Source of the DNA: Gloeotrichia echinulata CP02
GTDB taxonomy: Bacteria; Cyanobacteriota; Cyanobacteriia; Cyanobacteriales; Nostocaceae
Assembly: GCA_038087035.1 (NCBI GenBank)
Contig: CP051187.1
Location: 1,550,001-1,614,000 of the forward strand
Length of the DNA: 64,000 nt
Direction of reading: 5' to 3'
Under the pieces are notes generated by a model. It was given only the letters and a program-made list of their open reading frames with translations. It had not been told where the DNA came from and made no database searches. A program made the position numbers and the translations under genes. Position 1 is the first letter of the stretch. Each line of letters opens with the position of its first letter. Shown here in pieces: positions 44,496 through 54,089 of this stretch.

Positions 44496-45434
44496 ATGTC
44501 TCATAATTTACCGAATAAAAATGATAGCGGCGGCGCTGATCAAAGTAGCAATATCTCTATAGAGTTAGAGATTGCTATATTTATCGTTAAACTGAAAAAC
44601 GGTATTTGGATTTGTGGTATTCCATCTTGGTTATTCGGCATAACTGATAGAAGCCTGGCTGCATTTGCTGATGGCTATCTATCGGCTTTGGAAGTTTTTC
44701 AGCTATTTACAGCCTCATTCTTTTTTGTAAGTTGGCTATATTTAAAGCCAGAAAATAGCTGGGACAGTAATGATTTAGATTCCAGCCAATATCAAGGATA
44801 TCTATGTCGAACTCAAACTAACCAATTTGAGCTAAAAAGGCGACATATGATTAGCCAAGAATATATTTTACCTTTTCCGTATCTTTGCCAAATCTATCAT
44901 CTATTGAATTTAAAACATTTAGAAACAGTTCACAGTTTTAGTTTGAATAACTTAAGGGTTGTTAATATCAGCTATTTTCAGCCCACAGCCATCGGTGGAA
45001 TCATTAAATTTGAAACACTTTTGGATTCTCCAGTCAATCCTTTGAGAATTTGGAGACAACCAACTGTGGAAGTAGATTTAATTTTGCATACACCCTATAC
45101 TGTTGAACTTAGTATTCCGGTCTACAACCACAAAAGAATATTTGTGATATTTAGTGCCTTACCATTAAATCAAACTGAACATCAGTTCTTTATAGACATT
45201 TACAGCGATTTAGATTGGCCAAAACCATTATTACAAGTAATATTGCATTTTGCTTCTTGTTTGACCATATTTGAAGATTTGCCTTATTTACGCGCTCTAG
45301 CAGACAGAAATATCGAGCGGTTATTTAATTTAAATTTGGCGTCAAACCACGAAAGTATGTTGCTCTTTAAAAGATTTGTAGAACTGTATGGTACTGGCGA
45401 AGAAAAGCCTAAATTAATTGAGCGTAGTGATTAA
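44496..45434 (+). CDS. hypothetical protein, unrecognised
   Basis: 312 residues from ATG 44496 (MSHNLPNKNDSGGADQSSNI). No clear signal peptide. A moderately hydrophobic stretch LEVFQLFTASFFFVSWLYL lies at ~64-82. Later segments are mixed (QEYILPFPYLCQIYHLLNLK, AIGGIIKFETLLDSPVNPLR, LILHTPYTVELSIPVYNHKR, YLRALADRNIERLFNLN). Codon use and length argue for a real gene; no family could be named. It is monocistronic, between repeats. Confidence 0.7.
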   Translation: MSHNLPNKNDSGGADQSSNISIELEIAIFIVKLKNGIWICGIPSWLFGITDRSLAAFADGYLSALEVFQLFTASFFFVSWLYLKPENSWDSNDLDSSQYQGYLCRTQTNQFELKRRHMISQEYILPFPYLCQIYHLLNLKHLETVHSFSLNNLRVVNISYFQPTAIGGIIKFETLLDSPVNPLRIWRQPTVEVDLILHTPYTVELSIPVYNHKRIFVIFSALPLNQTEHQFFIDIYSDLDWPKPLLQVILHFASCLTIFEDLPYLRALADRNIERLFNLNLASNHESMLLFKRFVELYGTGEEKPKLIERSD

Positions 45435-45479
45435 GTTCATTGCTTATTTGTCATTGGTCATTAAAAAAAATATCCAATT

Positions 45480-45653
45480 TGTAGGGTGCGTCAGCAGCGA
45501 GAAAACTTGGAAATAGCAACAGATTACTGATACTGACGCACCCTGATGACCAAGACTTACGCTAGTGTCACGATTTAAAGAATGGTGCGTGACGCCACAG
45601 TTATTGTAACTATGTACAATATTTATCGAAGCGTCACGCACCCTACGGAAATA
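45480..45653. repeat. inverted repeats GTAGGGTGCGTCA / TGACGCACCC and GGTGCGTGACG / CGTCACGCACCCTAC
   Basis: Two facing pairs of GTGCGTSA motifs around short AT-rich loops make a palindromic element. A related GTCACGCACCCTACG piece is at 63185-63199. Confidence 0.7.
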
Positions 45654-45680
45654 TTGGGTAATTTATTTTTTAGTATTTCT

Positions 45681-47339
45681 TTAAGCGCGTGCTAGTAAGG
45701 GTGCTGCAGCTAGAAGGGTTTTGGTGTAGGGGTGTTGTGGATTGGCAAAAATTTGTTTTGTCGGTCCAATTTCCACAATTGTACCACCATTCATGACGGC
45801 AATGCGATCGCACAAAAATCTGGCTAACCACAGGTCATGGGTAATAAACAAATAAGTTAACTCAAATTCTGCTTTTAATTGCAACATCAAATCTAGGACT
45901 TGTGACTGTACACTAGCATCTAACATACTTACAGGTTCATCGCAAATTACTAGTTTCGGATGGGTAATCAAAGCACGGGCGATCGCCACTCGTTGTTGCT
46001 GTCCTCCAGACAAATCTGATGGATAACGCTGATAATAAATTTCCGGTGGTGTTAATCCCACTTTCTCTAGCATCCATAAAACTTGTTCTTTGGCTTTGGC
46101 TGGAGCGGCTAAATTGTGAATTAATAAGGGGTCAGCAATGCTTTGTCCCACGGTCATTGCTGGATTGAGACAAGCATGGGGGTCTTGAAATATCATTTGT
46201 ATTTGTCGCCGTGAGGAACGAATTTCTTGGCGTGATAGGCTAGTTAAATCCTGTCCCAAAAACTCGACTTTACCAGCAGTAGGACGAATTAGTTGTAATA
46301 TTGTCCTTGACAGTGTGCTTTTACCGCAACCTGACTCCCCGACCAAACCGAGAATTTCTCCTGGATAAAGTTCCAAGTCGATACCATCTACGGCTTTAAT
46401 TGTCTGATTTTGCACCTTAAACAGTCGTTCGATCAAGTTAGGTTCTATAGTGTAGTGCTGTTTGAGTGCGGTGATTTGCAATATTGGGGATTGGGGATGA
46501 GGGATTGGGGATTGGGAAGAAATTTCCCCAGTTTCTGTTTCATCTATGGCTTGAATGTGCAAAGCTGCTTGCAGGAGCGATCGCGTGTATTCGTGTTGGG
46601 GTTGTCCAAATACAGATTTTGTCGTTCCCATTTCCACCATTTTACCGTGATACATGACGCCAATGCGATCGCAATATTCTGCTACCATTGCTAAATCGTG
46701 GGAAATTAGCAGCAGTCCCATGTTATCTTCGGCGCATAGGCGAGTTAATTCTTGTAAAATCTGTGCCGAGACGGTGACATCTAAGCTGGTGGTCGGTTCA
46801 TCAGCAACGATTAATTTGGGGTTCAGGAGTAAAGCCAAGGCGATCGCTACCCGTTGTCGCATCCCACCACTAAACTCATGGGGATACTGATTCCAGCGAC
46901 TAGCGGGAATTTTCACCTTTTCCAAAGTGGCGATCGCTTTTTCTTTAGCTTGCTGCTTAGATAATTCTGGTGCATGGGCTTGTAAGGTTTCGATACAATG
47001 ATTCCCAATCGTCATCAACGGATCGAGGCGCGTCATCGGGTCTTGGAAAATCAGCGCCACTGCTTCCCCCCGAAATTTCCGCAGTTTATCCGGTGCTAAA
47101 TCCAACACAGATTCTCCCTGAAATCTCACCCGTCCCTCAATGCGGCTAGATGAGGGAAGCAAGCGCATTACAGCCCTTCCCAGGGTTGACTTACCACAAC
47201 CAGACTCCCCCACTAATCCCATTTTTTCACCGCGTTGCAGGTCAAAAGACACATGATCAATTGCCAACGTTAGTTCTTCAGAGCTAGGCTGAGGATAGGC
47301 TACACGGAGATTTTCAATACTCAATAAAGATTCAGTCAT
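45681..47339 (-). CDS. dipeptide/oligopeptide-type ABC transporter ATPase, DppD-DppF fused
   Basis: 552 residues with two complete nucleotide-binding domains. NBD1 ~1-265: Walker A GLVGESGCGKSTLGRAVM, signature EFSGGMRQRVAIALALLL, Walker B LIVADEPTTSLDVTVS. NBD2 ~290-550: GLVGESGCGKSTLSRTIL, DLSGGQQQRVAIARALITH, LVICDEPVSMLDASVQ. Resembles YejF/GsiA or DppDF fusions powering uptake of peptides or similar solutes. No permease or binding-protein gene is adjacent, so the rest must be elsewhere. Confidence 0.93.
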   Translation of the reverse strand: MTESLLSIENLRVAYPQPSSEELTLAIDHVSFDLQRGEKMGLVGESGCGKSTLGRAVMRLLPSSSRIEGRVRFQGESVLDLAPDKLRKFRGEAVALIFQDPMTRLDPLMTIGNHCIETLQAHAPELSKQQAKEKAIATLEKVKIPASRWNQYPHEFSGGMRQRVAIALALLLNPKLIVADEPTTSLDVTVSAQILQELTRLCAEDNMGLLLISHDLAMVAEYCDRIGVMYHGKMVEMGTTKSVFGQPQHEYTRSLLQAALHIQAIDETETGEISSQSPIPHPQSPILQITALKQHYTIEPNLIERLFKVQNQTIKAVDGIDLELYPGEILGLVGESGCGKSTLSRTILQLIRPTAGKVEFLGQDLTSLSRQEIRSSRRQIQMIFQDPHACLNPAMTVGQSIADPLLIHNLAAPAKAKEQVLWMLEKVGLTPPEIYYQRYPSDLSGGQQQRVAIARALITHPKLVICDEPVSMLDASVQSQVLDLMLQLKAEFELTYLFITHDLWLARFLCDRIAVMNGGTIVEIGPTKQIFANPQHPYTKTLLAAAPLLARA

Positions 47340-47406
47340 AGTGTTATTTTTTAACAGCCCGCCACTAGCTACCAGCTTACTCCAGTAGCGGACTGCCGCG
47401 AGTTGT

Positions 47407-48150
47407 TCAAGCTACATAGTCAAACAGCATAGTATTCATGTAGCGATCGGTCCACTCTGTACCAAAGGATTTCTCCAGAACTCGCCGGGTTTTATCATTT
47501 TGTTGTTGCTTTGTACAGTAATATCGTTGACCAGCTAGAACCCTGGAGATATCAAGATTTGAAGTAAGGGGGGTTTCTGTACTAGCAATCTGACAATGAA
47601 TGGTTAAAAATTCCCGAACTCGACCCAGAAACCAATCTTCTTCTTGAGAGTCTCCCGGACGCACAAACAGACAAAATTCCGAAAAGATATCGCCCCACTC
47701 TGGTAAAGCCCGTGGTTGGGAAAATTCCAGGCGACACAAAACAGACAATTCTTGATAATAGCGTGCTGGTAGGGCGCGATCGCTACTGACTGGAGACAAA
47801 TCGGCGATCGCCGCACTAATAGCTCCACCTCGTCCCCCAACCAAGTCTGTACCAAAGATGGGAATGGCGTATTCGGGATTGGGGAACATCACACAGTGCA
47901 GAATATCTAATCCATTGCCAACCTGAGCCAATTCTAAATGCAGTTTGCGAAATTGCGGCGTCTGGTAGCAGTGATTTTCAATGATCAGCTTTTCACCTTC
48001 CAGGTGTCCTTCGACGTAGCCTAAACCTTCTGGAACCGAGTAAGGGGAGATATCCAGGTGCTTTTGCCAAATTTCTTCAATACAATCCGCCAATCTGTGG
48101 ATTAGGGGATGCTGACGGCTTCTTAACGATGCTTCCATACAATTCAACAA
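47407..48150 (-). CDS. pcyA: phycocyanobilin:ferredoxin oxidoreductase
   Basis: 247 residues. Four-electron reduction of biliverdin IXalpha to phycocyanobilin, the chromophore of phycocyanin and phytochromes. Features of PcyA: LIIENHCYQTPQFRKLHLEL (Glu and His in this block are active-site candidates), MFPNPEYAIPIFGTDLVGGR with the catalytic Asp, and QRYYCTKQQQNDKTRRVLEK near the C-terminus. The start may be the second Met (MEASLRSRQHP, residue 5). Stands alone. Confidence 0.95.
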   Translation of the reverse strand: MLNCMEASLRSRQHPLIHRLADCIEEIWQKHLDISPYSVPEGLGYVEGHLEGEKLIIENHCYQTPQFRKLHLELAQVGNGLDILHCVMFPNPEYAIPIFGTDLVGGRGGAISAAIADLSPVSSDRALPARYYQELSVLCRLEFSQPRALPEWGDIFSEFCLFVRPGDSQEEDWFLGRVREFLTIHCQIASTETPLTSNLDISRVLAGQRYYCTKQQQNDKTRRVLEKSFGTEWTDRYMNTMLFDYVA

Positions 48151-48346
48151 TACGCTTCTTTTTGAGTATAGGATTAACCTACCTTGGCGTATAGTCCGTG
48201 CAAAACTTGTGCAGTTTGCTTTACGATTGGATCATCCAGACCAGTATACCTAACCTAGCAAAACATCGATGGGCGGAATCACATGATCCGTTAGGTCGAT
48301 TGTTACGGTTTCTGCTACATAAAAGCTGGACAAATCCAGACATTAC

Positions 48347-48875
48347 TTGACGTTTCAACGGGAGCATGGGAGCGGCTATCCCTTAACGTCCAGACACGCT
48401 TTAGCCTGACGTGCATATTTTTCGAGATTTTTAGACGCATTTAAATCTCGGTCTGAGGTATGCTGACATTTTTTACATTCGTAAACCCGCTGTGATAGAC
48501 TAATTTCTTGAATTTCTCCACAATTTGCACAAGTTTTACTAGATGGGTAAAATCTATCTACAAATACGACAGTTCCACCGTATCTAATTACTTTATATTC
48601 TACTTGTCTGCGGAATTCATAAAAATTGGCATCGCTGACAGCACCGGCTAACTTATGATTTTTCAACATCCCCGAAGTATTCAAATCCTCCAAAGCAACA
48701 ACTGCGTGGTTTTTGCAGATAAATGTAGTTGCTTTATGAGTGGCATCAATACGTATATTAGTAATACGTCGATGCAGTTTAGATATTCTCAACTTTTGTT
48801 TTTTGTAACGATTACTTCCCTTAATTTTTCTTGTAAGTTGACGTTGTAATCTTGTTAACTTTCTCCTGGCACTTT
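48347..48875 (-). mobile_element. truncated IS605-type element with tnpB remnant
   Basis: The right end, read on the minus strand, has hairpin GGGATAGCCGCTCCCATGCT CCCG and ends ACGTCAA at 48347, again a TCAA cleavage end. The other end is lost at the MITE at 48876. Confidence 0.7.
48376..48875 (-). pseudogene. tnpB: TnpB, C-terminal half (different subtype from the intact one)
   Basis: Open without start codon back to the MITE boundary at 48876: ARRKLTRLQRQLTRKIKGSN-RYKKQKLRISKLHRRI, then RuvC-II Glu in VVALEDLNTSGMLKNHKL, zinc ribbon CANCGEIQEISLSQRVYECK KCQH, and RuvC-III Asp in TSDRDLNASKNLEK. The N-terminal half with RuvC-I is missing, so it cannot cut. The omegaRNA/right end downstream is still present (48347-48500) and could act as a guide RNA remnant. 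Confidence 0.88.
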
Positions 48876-49071
48876 GGTTCTTGCGTACTTAGCGTGCTGA
48901 ATTTGTTAAAAAATAAGTTTGAAACCCTTGCCTGGCTCCGATAAAAGCCATTATTTTTTGTATTTGAGCTACTGTTACTAAAAATCAAATTATAAACGCC
49001 TATAAGCCTTGTTATTAAAGCAATTTAATCGACTTTCATTAATAATTAAGCACGCTATACACGCAAGAGCC
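48876..49071. mobile_element. 196-bp ISL3-derived MITE (copy 2)
   Basis: Ends GGTTCTTGCGTACTTAGCGT and GCACGCTATACACGCAAGAG CC. Same orientation and length as 20862-21057. Left flank is tnpB, right flank is the response-regulator gene; both are truncated at the element and there is no flanking duplication. Confidence 0.85.
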
Positions 49072-50827
49072 GAATTTGGCAGAGTTCAAATCCATTGATC
49101 TGTGGCATATTTACATCTAAGACTAGCGCATCGGGGGTGACTGCTTGCAGTACTGTCCAAAATTGCAATGGATCGGCCAAGGTTGTCACCTTGAATCCCC
49201 AGGGTTTAAGCAGGGTGGGGAGAGTGCGTAACCAATCTTGATCGTCATCAAGAATCATCACCTTGTTTGTCTTCTCAGTACCGCGTAACAAATTTACAGC
49301 GGCGTCAATCACCTGCTCAGGTGCTATGGGCGATGCCAAAAAAAGTTTTCCGCCTCGCCGCAGGGCTTCCAGGCGATCGCTCAATTCACCGCGATCGCCA
49401 ATCACAACAATTGGCAAGTCAGGGTAATGGTGTGCAAATGTCTGCAATGTTGCCCAAAAATTGCAGACCTGGGGGCTACCCAACTCCGATGGGATGGAGG
49501 TCAACCGCAACAGGATGACATCAGGATCTTGACTTAAACTATCAAAGACAGACTCAGTTGTCCGCAAAGCTTTAGCCACATCTGACACCGGAATAATCTC
49601 AACACGAATTCCCCGACTGATGGCTATAGCCTGTAGGGATTGGTTCAATTCGGTGTCTGAACTCACAATCAGTAACAGCGGTGACTGTCCATTGGGAATT
49701 TGGGACATTTGGATCAGTGTGGTATGGTCAATCTCTTGCTGTAGAGCCATCACCAAAGTTTTCATCAGCGGTGCGTGTTTCGGTTGTAGCGGCTCTCGAC
49801 CACCCAACCAATACTCCAACTGGCGGGCGATGTGCATTGTCTTGGTTAGCCCAAATATTCCCAGAGTACCAGCCAGTTTGTGCGCCACCTGTTGCGCCTG
49901 TTCTTGTTGGGGGGGTTTAAGTTGATTGGTTTGTAAGTCTCTGACGGTTTGTAACAAAATGCTCATCTGGTCGAGGCTTTTCGGTTTAGTCGTTGTCCAA
50001 GTGTCGTTGAGGAAGGCTAGGTATTGTTCTTGGGCGTCTGGAGGAATATGCTTGGGGGAATCGTTGAAGGCTTCTATTGGGCTAGCGATGCCAGGGGAGT
50101 CCGTCGCATTCTTCACAGTAGGTGTAGAATATTGAGTAGTTGAGTCTTCCGTATTTAGGGCTTTGAGATAGTAGCCCCGTCCATGCATGGTGGCAATGAA
50201 ATCTGGACTAGCACCGGCTGCAACTAGCTTTTTCCGCACCCGACGGATATGGGAACGCACCGTTGCTTGAGAGGGGAATTCTTCGGAAGACCATAATCGA
50301 TCCAGAAGTTCTTCACTGCTAAACACATGCTGGCACTCCCGCAGCAAAAGTTCTAGCAAATCATATTCCATTGTTGTTAGGTTCAAGGGACGACCATTAT
50401 AAGTCACTTCACAACTACTGGGGTTGAGAAGCAAATCGCCCCAACTCAGCAAGGGAAAAGGATTCGCACTTCCTCGCCTGAGTAACGCCCGAATCCGGGC
50501 GATAAGTTCTATTTGATCGAACGGTTTGACCACATAGTCATCTGCACCTGCATCTAATCCCTGGACTTTAGCGGTACTGGTATCCTGTCCTGTTAGTAAC
50601 AGAATGGGAGTCATGTATCCCTCTGTACGAAACCGTTTGCATAAACTGATACCATCTAACTTGGGCAGCATGATATCTAATACGATCAGGTCATACTCAA
50701 ACGTAGAGCCATAAGTCCAACCCATTTCCCCATCTTTCACCACATCTACAACATAGTGATGGGTTGCTAGATTCCTGGTCAGGACTTTAATTAACACGTC
50801 ATCATCTTCCACAAGCAAGATTTTCAT
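49072..50827 (-). pseudogene. multidomain response regulator (REC-wHTH-Hpt-REC-REC), 3' truncated
   Basis: Start at MKILLVEDDDVLIKVLTRNL (50827), eight bp after the preceding receiver gene. REC1 ~1-120 (LIVLDIMLPKLDG with phospho-Asp), OmpR-type winged helix ~125-225 (TMEYDLLELLLRECQHVFSS, ATVRSHIRRVRKKLVAAGAS), Hpt-like ~255-365 (QVAHKLAGTLGIFGLTKTMH), degenerate REC2 ~385-505, REC3 from ~510 (VMILDDDQDWLRTLPTLLKP, ALVLDVNMPQINGFELCQI). REC3 is cut after ~75 residues by the MITE at 49071; the frame stops at 49055. Further C-terminal domains were lost. The DNA-binding N-terminal part may still be functional. Confidence 0.85.
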
Positions 50828-50835
50828 TGATGCAG

Positions 50836-51116
50836 CTACCAATGGAGAATTTTCGTAATTTGCTCCGGTAGATCTAGGGAGTTAAAGGGTTTGGTAATTA
50901 TACCACTGACTCCCAAATCATTAAATTGACGCTTTTCCGCTGTTTGTGCTTTGGCGGTTAAAAGAATCACCAGTATTTGTTCCGTCCGTGAATGAGACTG
51001 GAGTTCTTTAAAGGTAGCAATCCCCTCCATATCTGGCATCATTAGATCTAATAAAATCACATCTGGTTTTTCGCTTTGGGCAGTTTGGATACCTTCCTCT
51101 TCATCACATATATCCT
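50836..51116 (-). pseudogene. response-regulator receiver domain, N-terminus missing
   Basis: About 93 residues: EEEGIQTAQSEKPDVILLDL-MMPDMEGIATFKELQ (phospho-Asp in LLDLMMPD), ILVILLTAKAQTAEK with the conserved T and K region, ITKPFNSLDLPEQITKIL. The first ~30 residues with the acidic DD pocket are missing; the frame starts inside the palindrome at 51117-51140. It directly precedes the multidomain regulator. Confidence 0.8.
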
Positions 51117-51140
51117 CAGGGCACAGCAATGCTGTGCCCC
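51117..51140. repeat. palindrome AGGGCACAGCAATGCTGTGCCCCT
   Basis: Perfect core palindrome, one of the family with GGGCACGGCA cores. It marks the break point of the receiver-domain gene. Confidence 0.75.
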
Positions 51141-51201
51141 TACAGATTGGGGGAGCAAAGGGACTGGATGAATTGCAGTGGATAATTACAGCACAGAGGT
51201 T

Positions 51202-51318
51202 TTACCGTCCTAAACGCACACCATTATCTAAATATTCTCTCATCTTTTCTTGAGTAGCTTTCAAACTATCACTCGGCGAAAGTAACTCAATCACAAAACC
51301 TGCACCAGTTTGCAGGGA
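51202..51318 (-). pseudogene. Uma2-family fragment
   Basis: Open frame without start: GFVIELLSPSDSLKATQEKM-REYLDNGVRLGR-stop. This is the core of the Uma2 fold (V-I-E-L-L-S-P-S-D) followed by the conserved MREYLDNG. Both ends are missing. Confidence 0.75.
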
Positions 51319-52944
51319 CTACCAACTTTTTTCATCCTCATAATTTGGTGAAGATATTGGTAAAATCACAGGTTTTTGATAATTAGAGGTGTAACCAGGT
51401 AAAACTTTTACCCCAGACTGAGTTAACCTCAGTGTTAAAGAAAGTCGTACTTTACCGCTCTGATTAAGTATAGAACGATGTACAAGGTTATCAGTAAATA
51501 AGACGAATTCTCCAGGACGTAACACTACAGGAATAGCTTGTTTGGTAATTTTATCAGGGATATCAAAAAAGTGATTACCACTAAAGGGATCGGTTACTTT
51601 TATCTGACAATCTTTTAAGTAAGAATTAGGTATATACTCAAAACCGTTATACTCATTAACTTCTGTCAAAGCTATATAAGCATGGATAGTTTTACCATCT
51701 CCTTTAAGCAATTTAGGATAAGAGTCTTGATGCCAAAAAGGAATTAATTGGTCAGATGGATAACTTAACCACAGTTCTGAACGCCATAATACTAAATTCT
51801 CTCCTAAATATTCAGTGAGTGTTTCTAACAAATTTTTATCGTGACATATTTGTAAAACTACACGTGAATCTAAATGTCTATCCATGTAAAAATATTTTTT
51901 AAAGATTTGAATTAGTATAATAAAAAAAGCTCCCCAATCGAATCTAATCAATGCTAATAATAGCTGAGTAAATATTATTCTTTTGGGGAATTTTGGTAAT
52001 ACTTCATTTAAAATATTTCTGGTAATATCGGCTATTTCATTACTGTTTAAATTAAGAGACTTTGGTTTCCAAATACCATGAGTACCATCATCATCATAAT
52101 TATTAATTTGTCGTAAATTTTGCTTTTGATTGCAGCCAGTCCATAATAGACTGCGTTCCCACAATTGGTTCAATATTTCTTGATTTTGTGCTATTTTAGG
52201 TAAGGCAATTTCTTGGTTCTGACTGTCGAAAAATTTCCCGCTAATATTTTGGTAATCTGGAGAAGTGGCACAAACTAAAGTGCTATATGCTCCTGCTTCC
52301 GGGGAAAGACCTAAACCTAAATATTTACTGAGACGATGCCATATAGTAATATTTGATTGTACAAAACCTGGGTGGATGGCGTTAACGGTAACTTGCGAAT
52401 TATTTAATTTTTGAGAAAGTTCTTGGGTTAATAGCAATAAGCATAATTTAGAAATAGCATAGTGTTTTATCACATTTAAACTTGTTTTTTTTACTAAGAA
52501 GTCCCATTTAATATTATTTGGATATAGTGCTAAATCTGATGACAGCATAATAATGCGACTAGGTGCGGATTTTTGCATTTTTTCTAGCAATAAATAAGTC
52601 AGCAAAAAATGACCCAAATAGTTAGTTCCCCAAATCAGTTCAAACCCTTCTTTTGTTGTACCTCTGTGGTTAAATATGCCTGCATTATTGACCAATATAT
52701 GCAATGGTAAGTTTTTGTCATTGAATAGTTTGACGCAGTTACGAACTGAATCTAAAAAAGCTAGGTCAAGTGGTAAAAATTCCACACTTTGATTTCCAGT
52801 AGTTTCCCGGATGTATTTTATAGCTTTTGCTGATTTCGTTTCTGAACGACATGCAATAAATACATGATTGCCTAATTTTGCTAAACCTACAGCCGTCATT
52901 AAACCTACACCAGAGTTACCACCTGTAACTAAACAGACTTGCAT
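51319..52944 (-). CDS. SDR dehydrogenase fused to phytanoyl-CoA dioxygenase-like domain
   Basis: 541 residues. SDR domain ~1-275: MQVCLVTGGNSGVGLMTAVG (TGxxxGxG), ILVNNAGIF (NNAG), Ser in IIMLSSDLAL, and the active-site Tyr/Lys in HYAISKLC (YxxxK). PhyH-type Fe(II)/2-oxoglutarate oxygenase domain ~320-530: HxD in LIPFWHQDSYPKLL, distal His in FTDNLVHRSILNQSGKVRLS with the Arg for 2-oxoglutarate. Linker ~275-310 is polar. The combination suggests tailoring of a lipid or secondary metabolite (hydroxylation and oxidation/reduction of an alcohol). No biosynthetic cluster is next to it. Codon use is AT-rich like the accessory zone. Confidence 0.85.
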   Translation of the reverse strand: MQVCLVTGGNSGVGLMTAVGLAKLGNHVFIACRSETKSAKAIKYIRETTGNQSVEFLPLDLAFLDSVRNCVKLFNDKNLPLHILVNNAGIFNHRGTTKEGFELIWGTNYLGHFLLTYLLLEKMQKSAPSRIIMLSSDLALYPNNIKWDFLVKKTSLNVIKHYAISKLCLLLLTQELSQKLNNSQVTVNAIHPGFVQSNITIWHRLSKYLGLGLSPEAGAYSTLVCATSPDYQNISGKFFDSQNQEIALPKIAQNQEILNQLWERSLLWTGCNQKQNLRQINNYDDDGTHGIWKPKSLNLNSNEIADITRNILNEVLPKFPKRIIFTQLLLALIRFDWGAFFIILIQIFKKYFYMDRHLDSRVVLQICHDKNLLETLTEYLGENLVLWRSELWLSYPSDQLIPFWHQDSYPKLLKGDGKTIHAYIALTEVNEYNGFEYIPNSYLKDCQIKVTDPFSGNHFFDIPDKITKQAIPVVLRPGEFVLFTDNLVHRSILNQSGKVRLSLTLRLTQSGVKVLPGYTSNYQKPVILPISSPNYEDEKSW

Positions 52945-53204
52945 AATTGACTATCTCTCAGTATTTATTTAAACCCAGTTTGAAGATATCCACAATCTGA
53001 TGATATATACAATATCATTTAAGTGTATAAGTGATCGCTTGTTATGCAAGAATGAGCGATACCTTAAAAAGACGCGCTCGCTTTTGCTAACACAGTCCAC
53101 ACCTTCAAAATCGCACTTCTGAGATTTATTCAGACATAGATAGTCCTTATGTAATTATCCCTGAGTTTGAATTTGGAATTAAAATTAAGGGAGTAGATAT
53201 TATT

Positions 53205-53492
53205 TTGATAACAGAAGAAACAATTAAGTTTGCACAGTTAAAAACTTTAAAAGTAACATTGACTGGTTCACAAACAAATAGAGCTAAAAAAGAATTAGGG
53301 ATTCATGATAATCCCTTATTTATCGCAGTTTTTGATTTAGGTGATTGGACATTTAACGATCCTAAAATTCCTCGCATTGCTGGTAAAGCATTTTGGAATA
53401 AGATTCACATGGATTATGACTTGGTGGAGAACCATGTAAGAAATATGTTACAGAAAATTGATAATGCTTTTGCTGAGTTGGCTGCAAAGTAA
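53205..53492 (+). CDS. hypothetical protein, possibly N-terminally truncated
   Basis: 95 residues from TTG 53205; the same frame stays open upstream to about 53100 (YVIIPEFEFGIKIKGVDIIL) without ATG, suggesting a 5'-truncated gene or one with a non-ATG start further up. KKELGIHDNPLFIAVFDLGD, KIPRIAGKAFWNKIHMDYDL and NMLQKIDNAFAELAAK look like a real protein. Family not recognised. Confidence 0.45.
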   Translation: MITEETIKFAQLKTLKVTLTGSQTNRAKKELGIHDNPLFIAVFDLGDWTFNDPKIPRIAGKAFWNKIHMDYDLVENHVRNMLQKIDNAFAELAAK

Positions 53493-53530
53493 ATTCTATC
53501 AAGAAAACAGCGAAAACAGAAGTTGTGAAA

Positions 53531-53743
53531 TTAGGCGGACATTAAGCGCTTTCTTGGTTCAGGAATTTGACGACCTAATTCTTGAGCAGTTTCTATCCAC
53601 TCCTGCATAATAATTTCTACATTTTGTAGTGCTTCTTGATAAGTTTCGCCATCAGCAGCGCATCCAGGTAACTCTGGAACTTCGGCGATAAATGCTTGGT
53701 CTTCTTCACTCCAGTAGAGAATTATTTCATAATGAAGCGTCAT
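53531..53743 (-). CDS. HicB-family antitoxin-like protein
   Basis: 70 residues. MTLHYEIILYWSEEDQAFIA-EVPELPGCAADGETYQEALQ is the partial RNase-H-like HicB fold; the usual C-terminal DNA-binding helix-turn-helix or ribbon is reduced to PEPRKRLMSA. No HicA toxin is encoded next to it; the upstream overlapping frame (53727-53893) is a different protein. Probably an orphan HicB-like. Confidence 0.8.
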   Translation of the reverse strand: MTLHYEIILYWSEEDQAFIAEVPELPGCAADGETYQEALQNVEIIMQEWIETAQELGRQIPEPRKRLMSA

Positions 53744-53893
53744 CTTGTCCTCCTAGCTGGTACTTAAGAATTACTGCACGAACTTGTTTAACTTGATATG
53801 CTTTGGCTTGAGAACCTTTAGGTTGAAGATTGAGAATTTCTTCTATTCCCTCTTGAGTAAAAATGCTGAGGCTGTTTGGATTGTAGAAAAAGG
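53727..53893 (-). pseudogene. 3' end of an unidentified gene overlapping hicB
   Basis: Open frame without start running from the MITE boundary: SLSIFTQEGIEEILNLQPKG-SQAKAYQVKQVRAVILKYQL and overlapping the HicB start by 17 bp. Clearly coding-like, truncated by the MITE at 53894. Family unknown; by position it may have been the partner of the HicB-like protein. Confidence 0.5.
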
Positions 53894-54089
53894 GGTTCTT
53901 GCGTACTTAGCGTGCTTAATTATTAGTTAAAGTCTATAAATTTGCTTTAAAAGTAAGACTTACAGGCGTTCATAATTTAATTTTCAGCAATATGACCAAA
54001 AATACAGGAAATAATGGCTATTACCGTATCTCAGTAAGGGTTTCAAGCTGATTATTTAATAAATTTAGCACGCTAAGTACGGAAGATCC
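53894..54089. mobile_element. 196-bp ISL3-derived MITE (copy 3, inverted)
   Basis: Ends GGTTCTTGCGTACTTAGCGT and CACGCTAAGTACGGAAGATC C. Same length as the other two, opposite orientation. Flanks are two different truncated genes. Confidence 0.85.
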
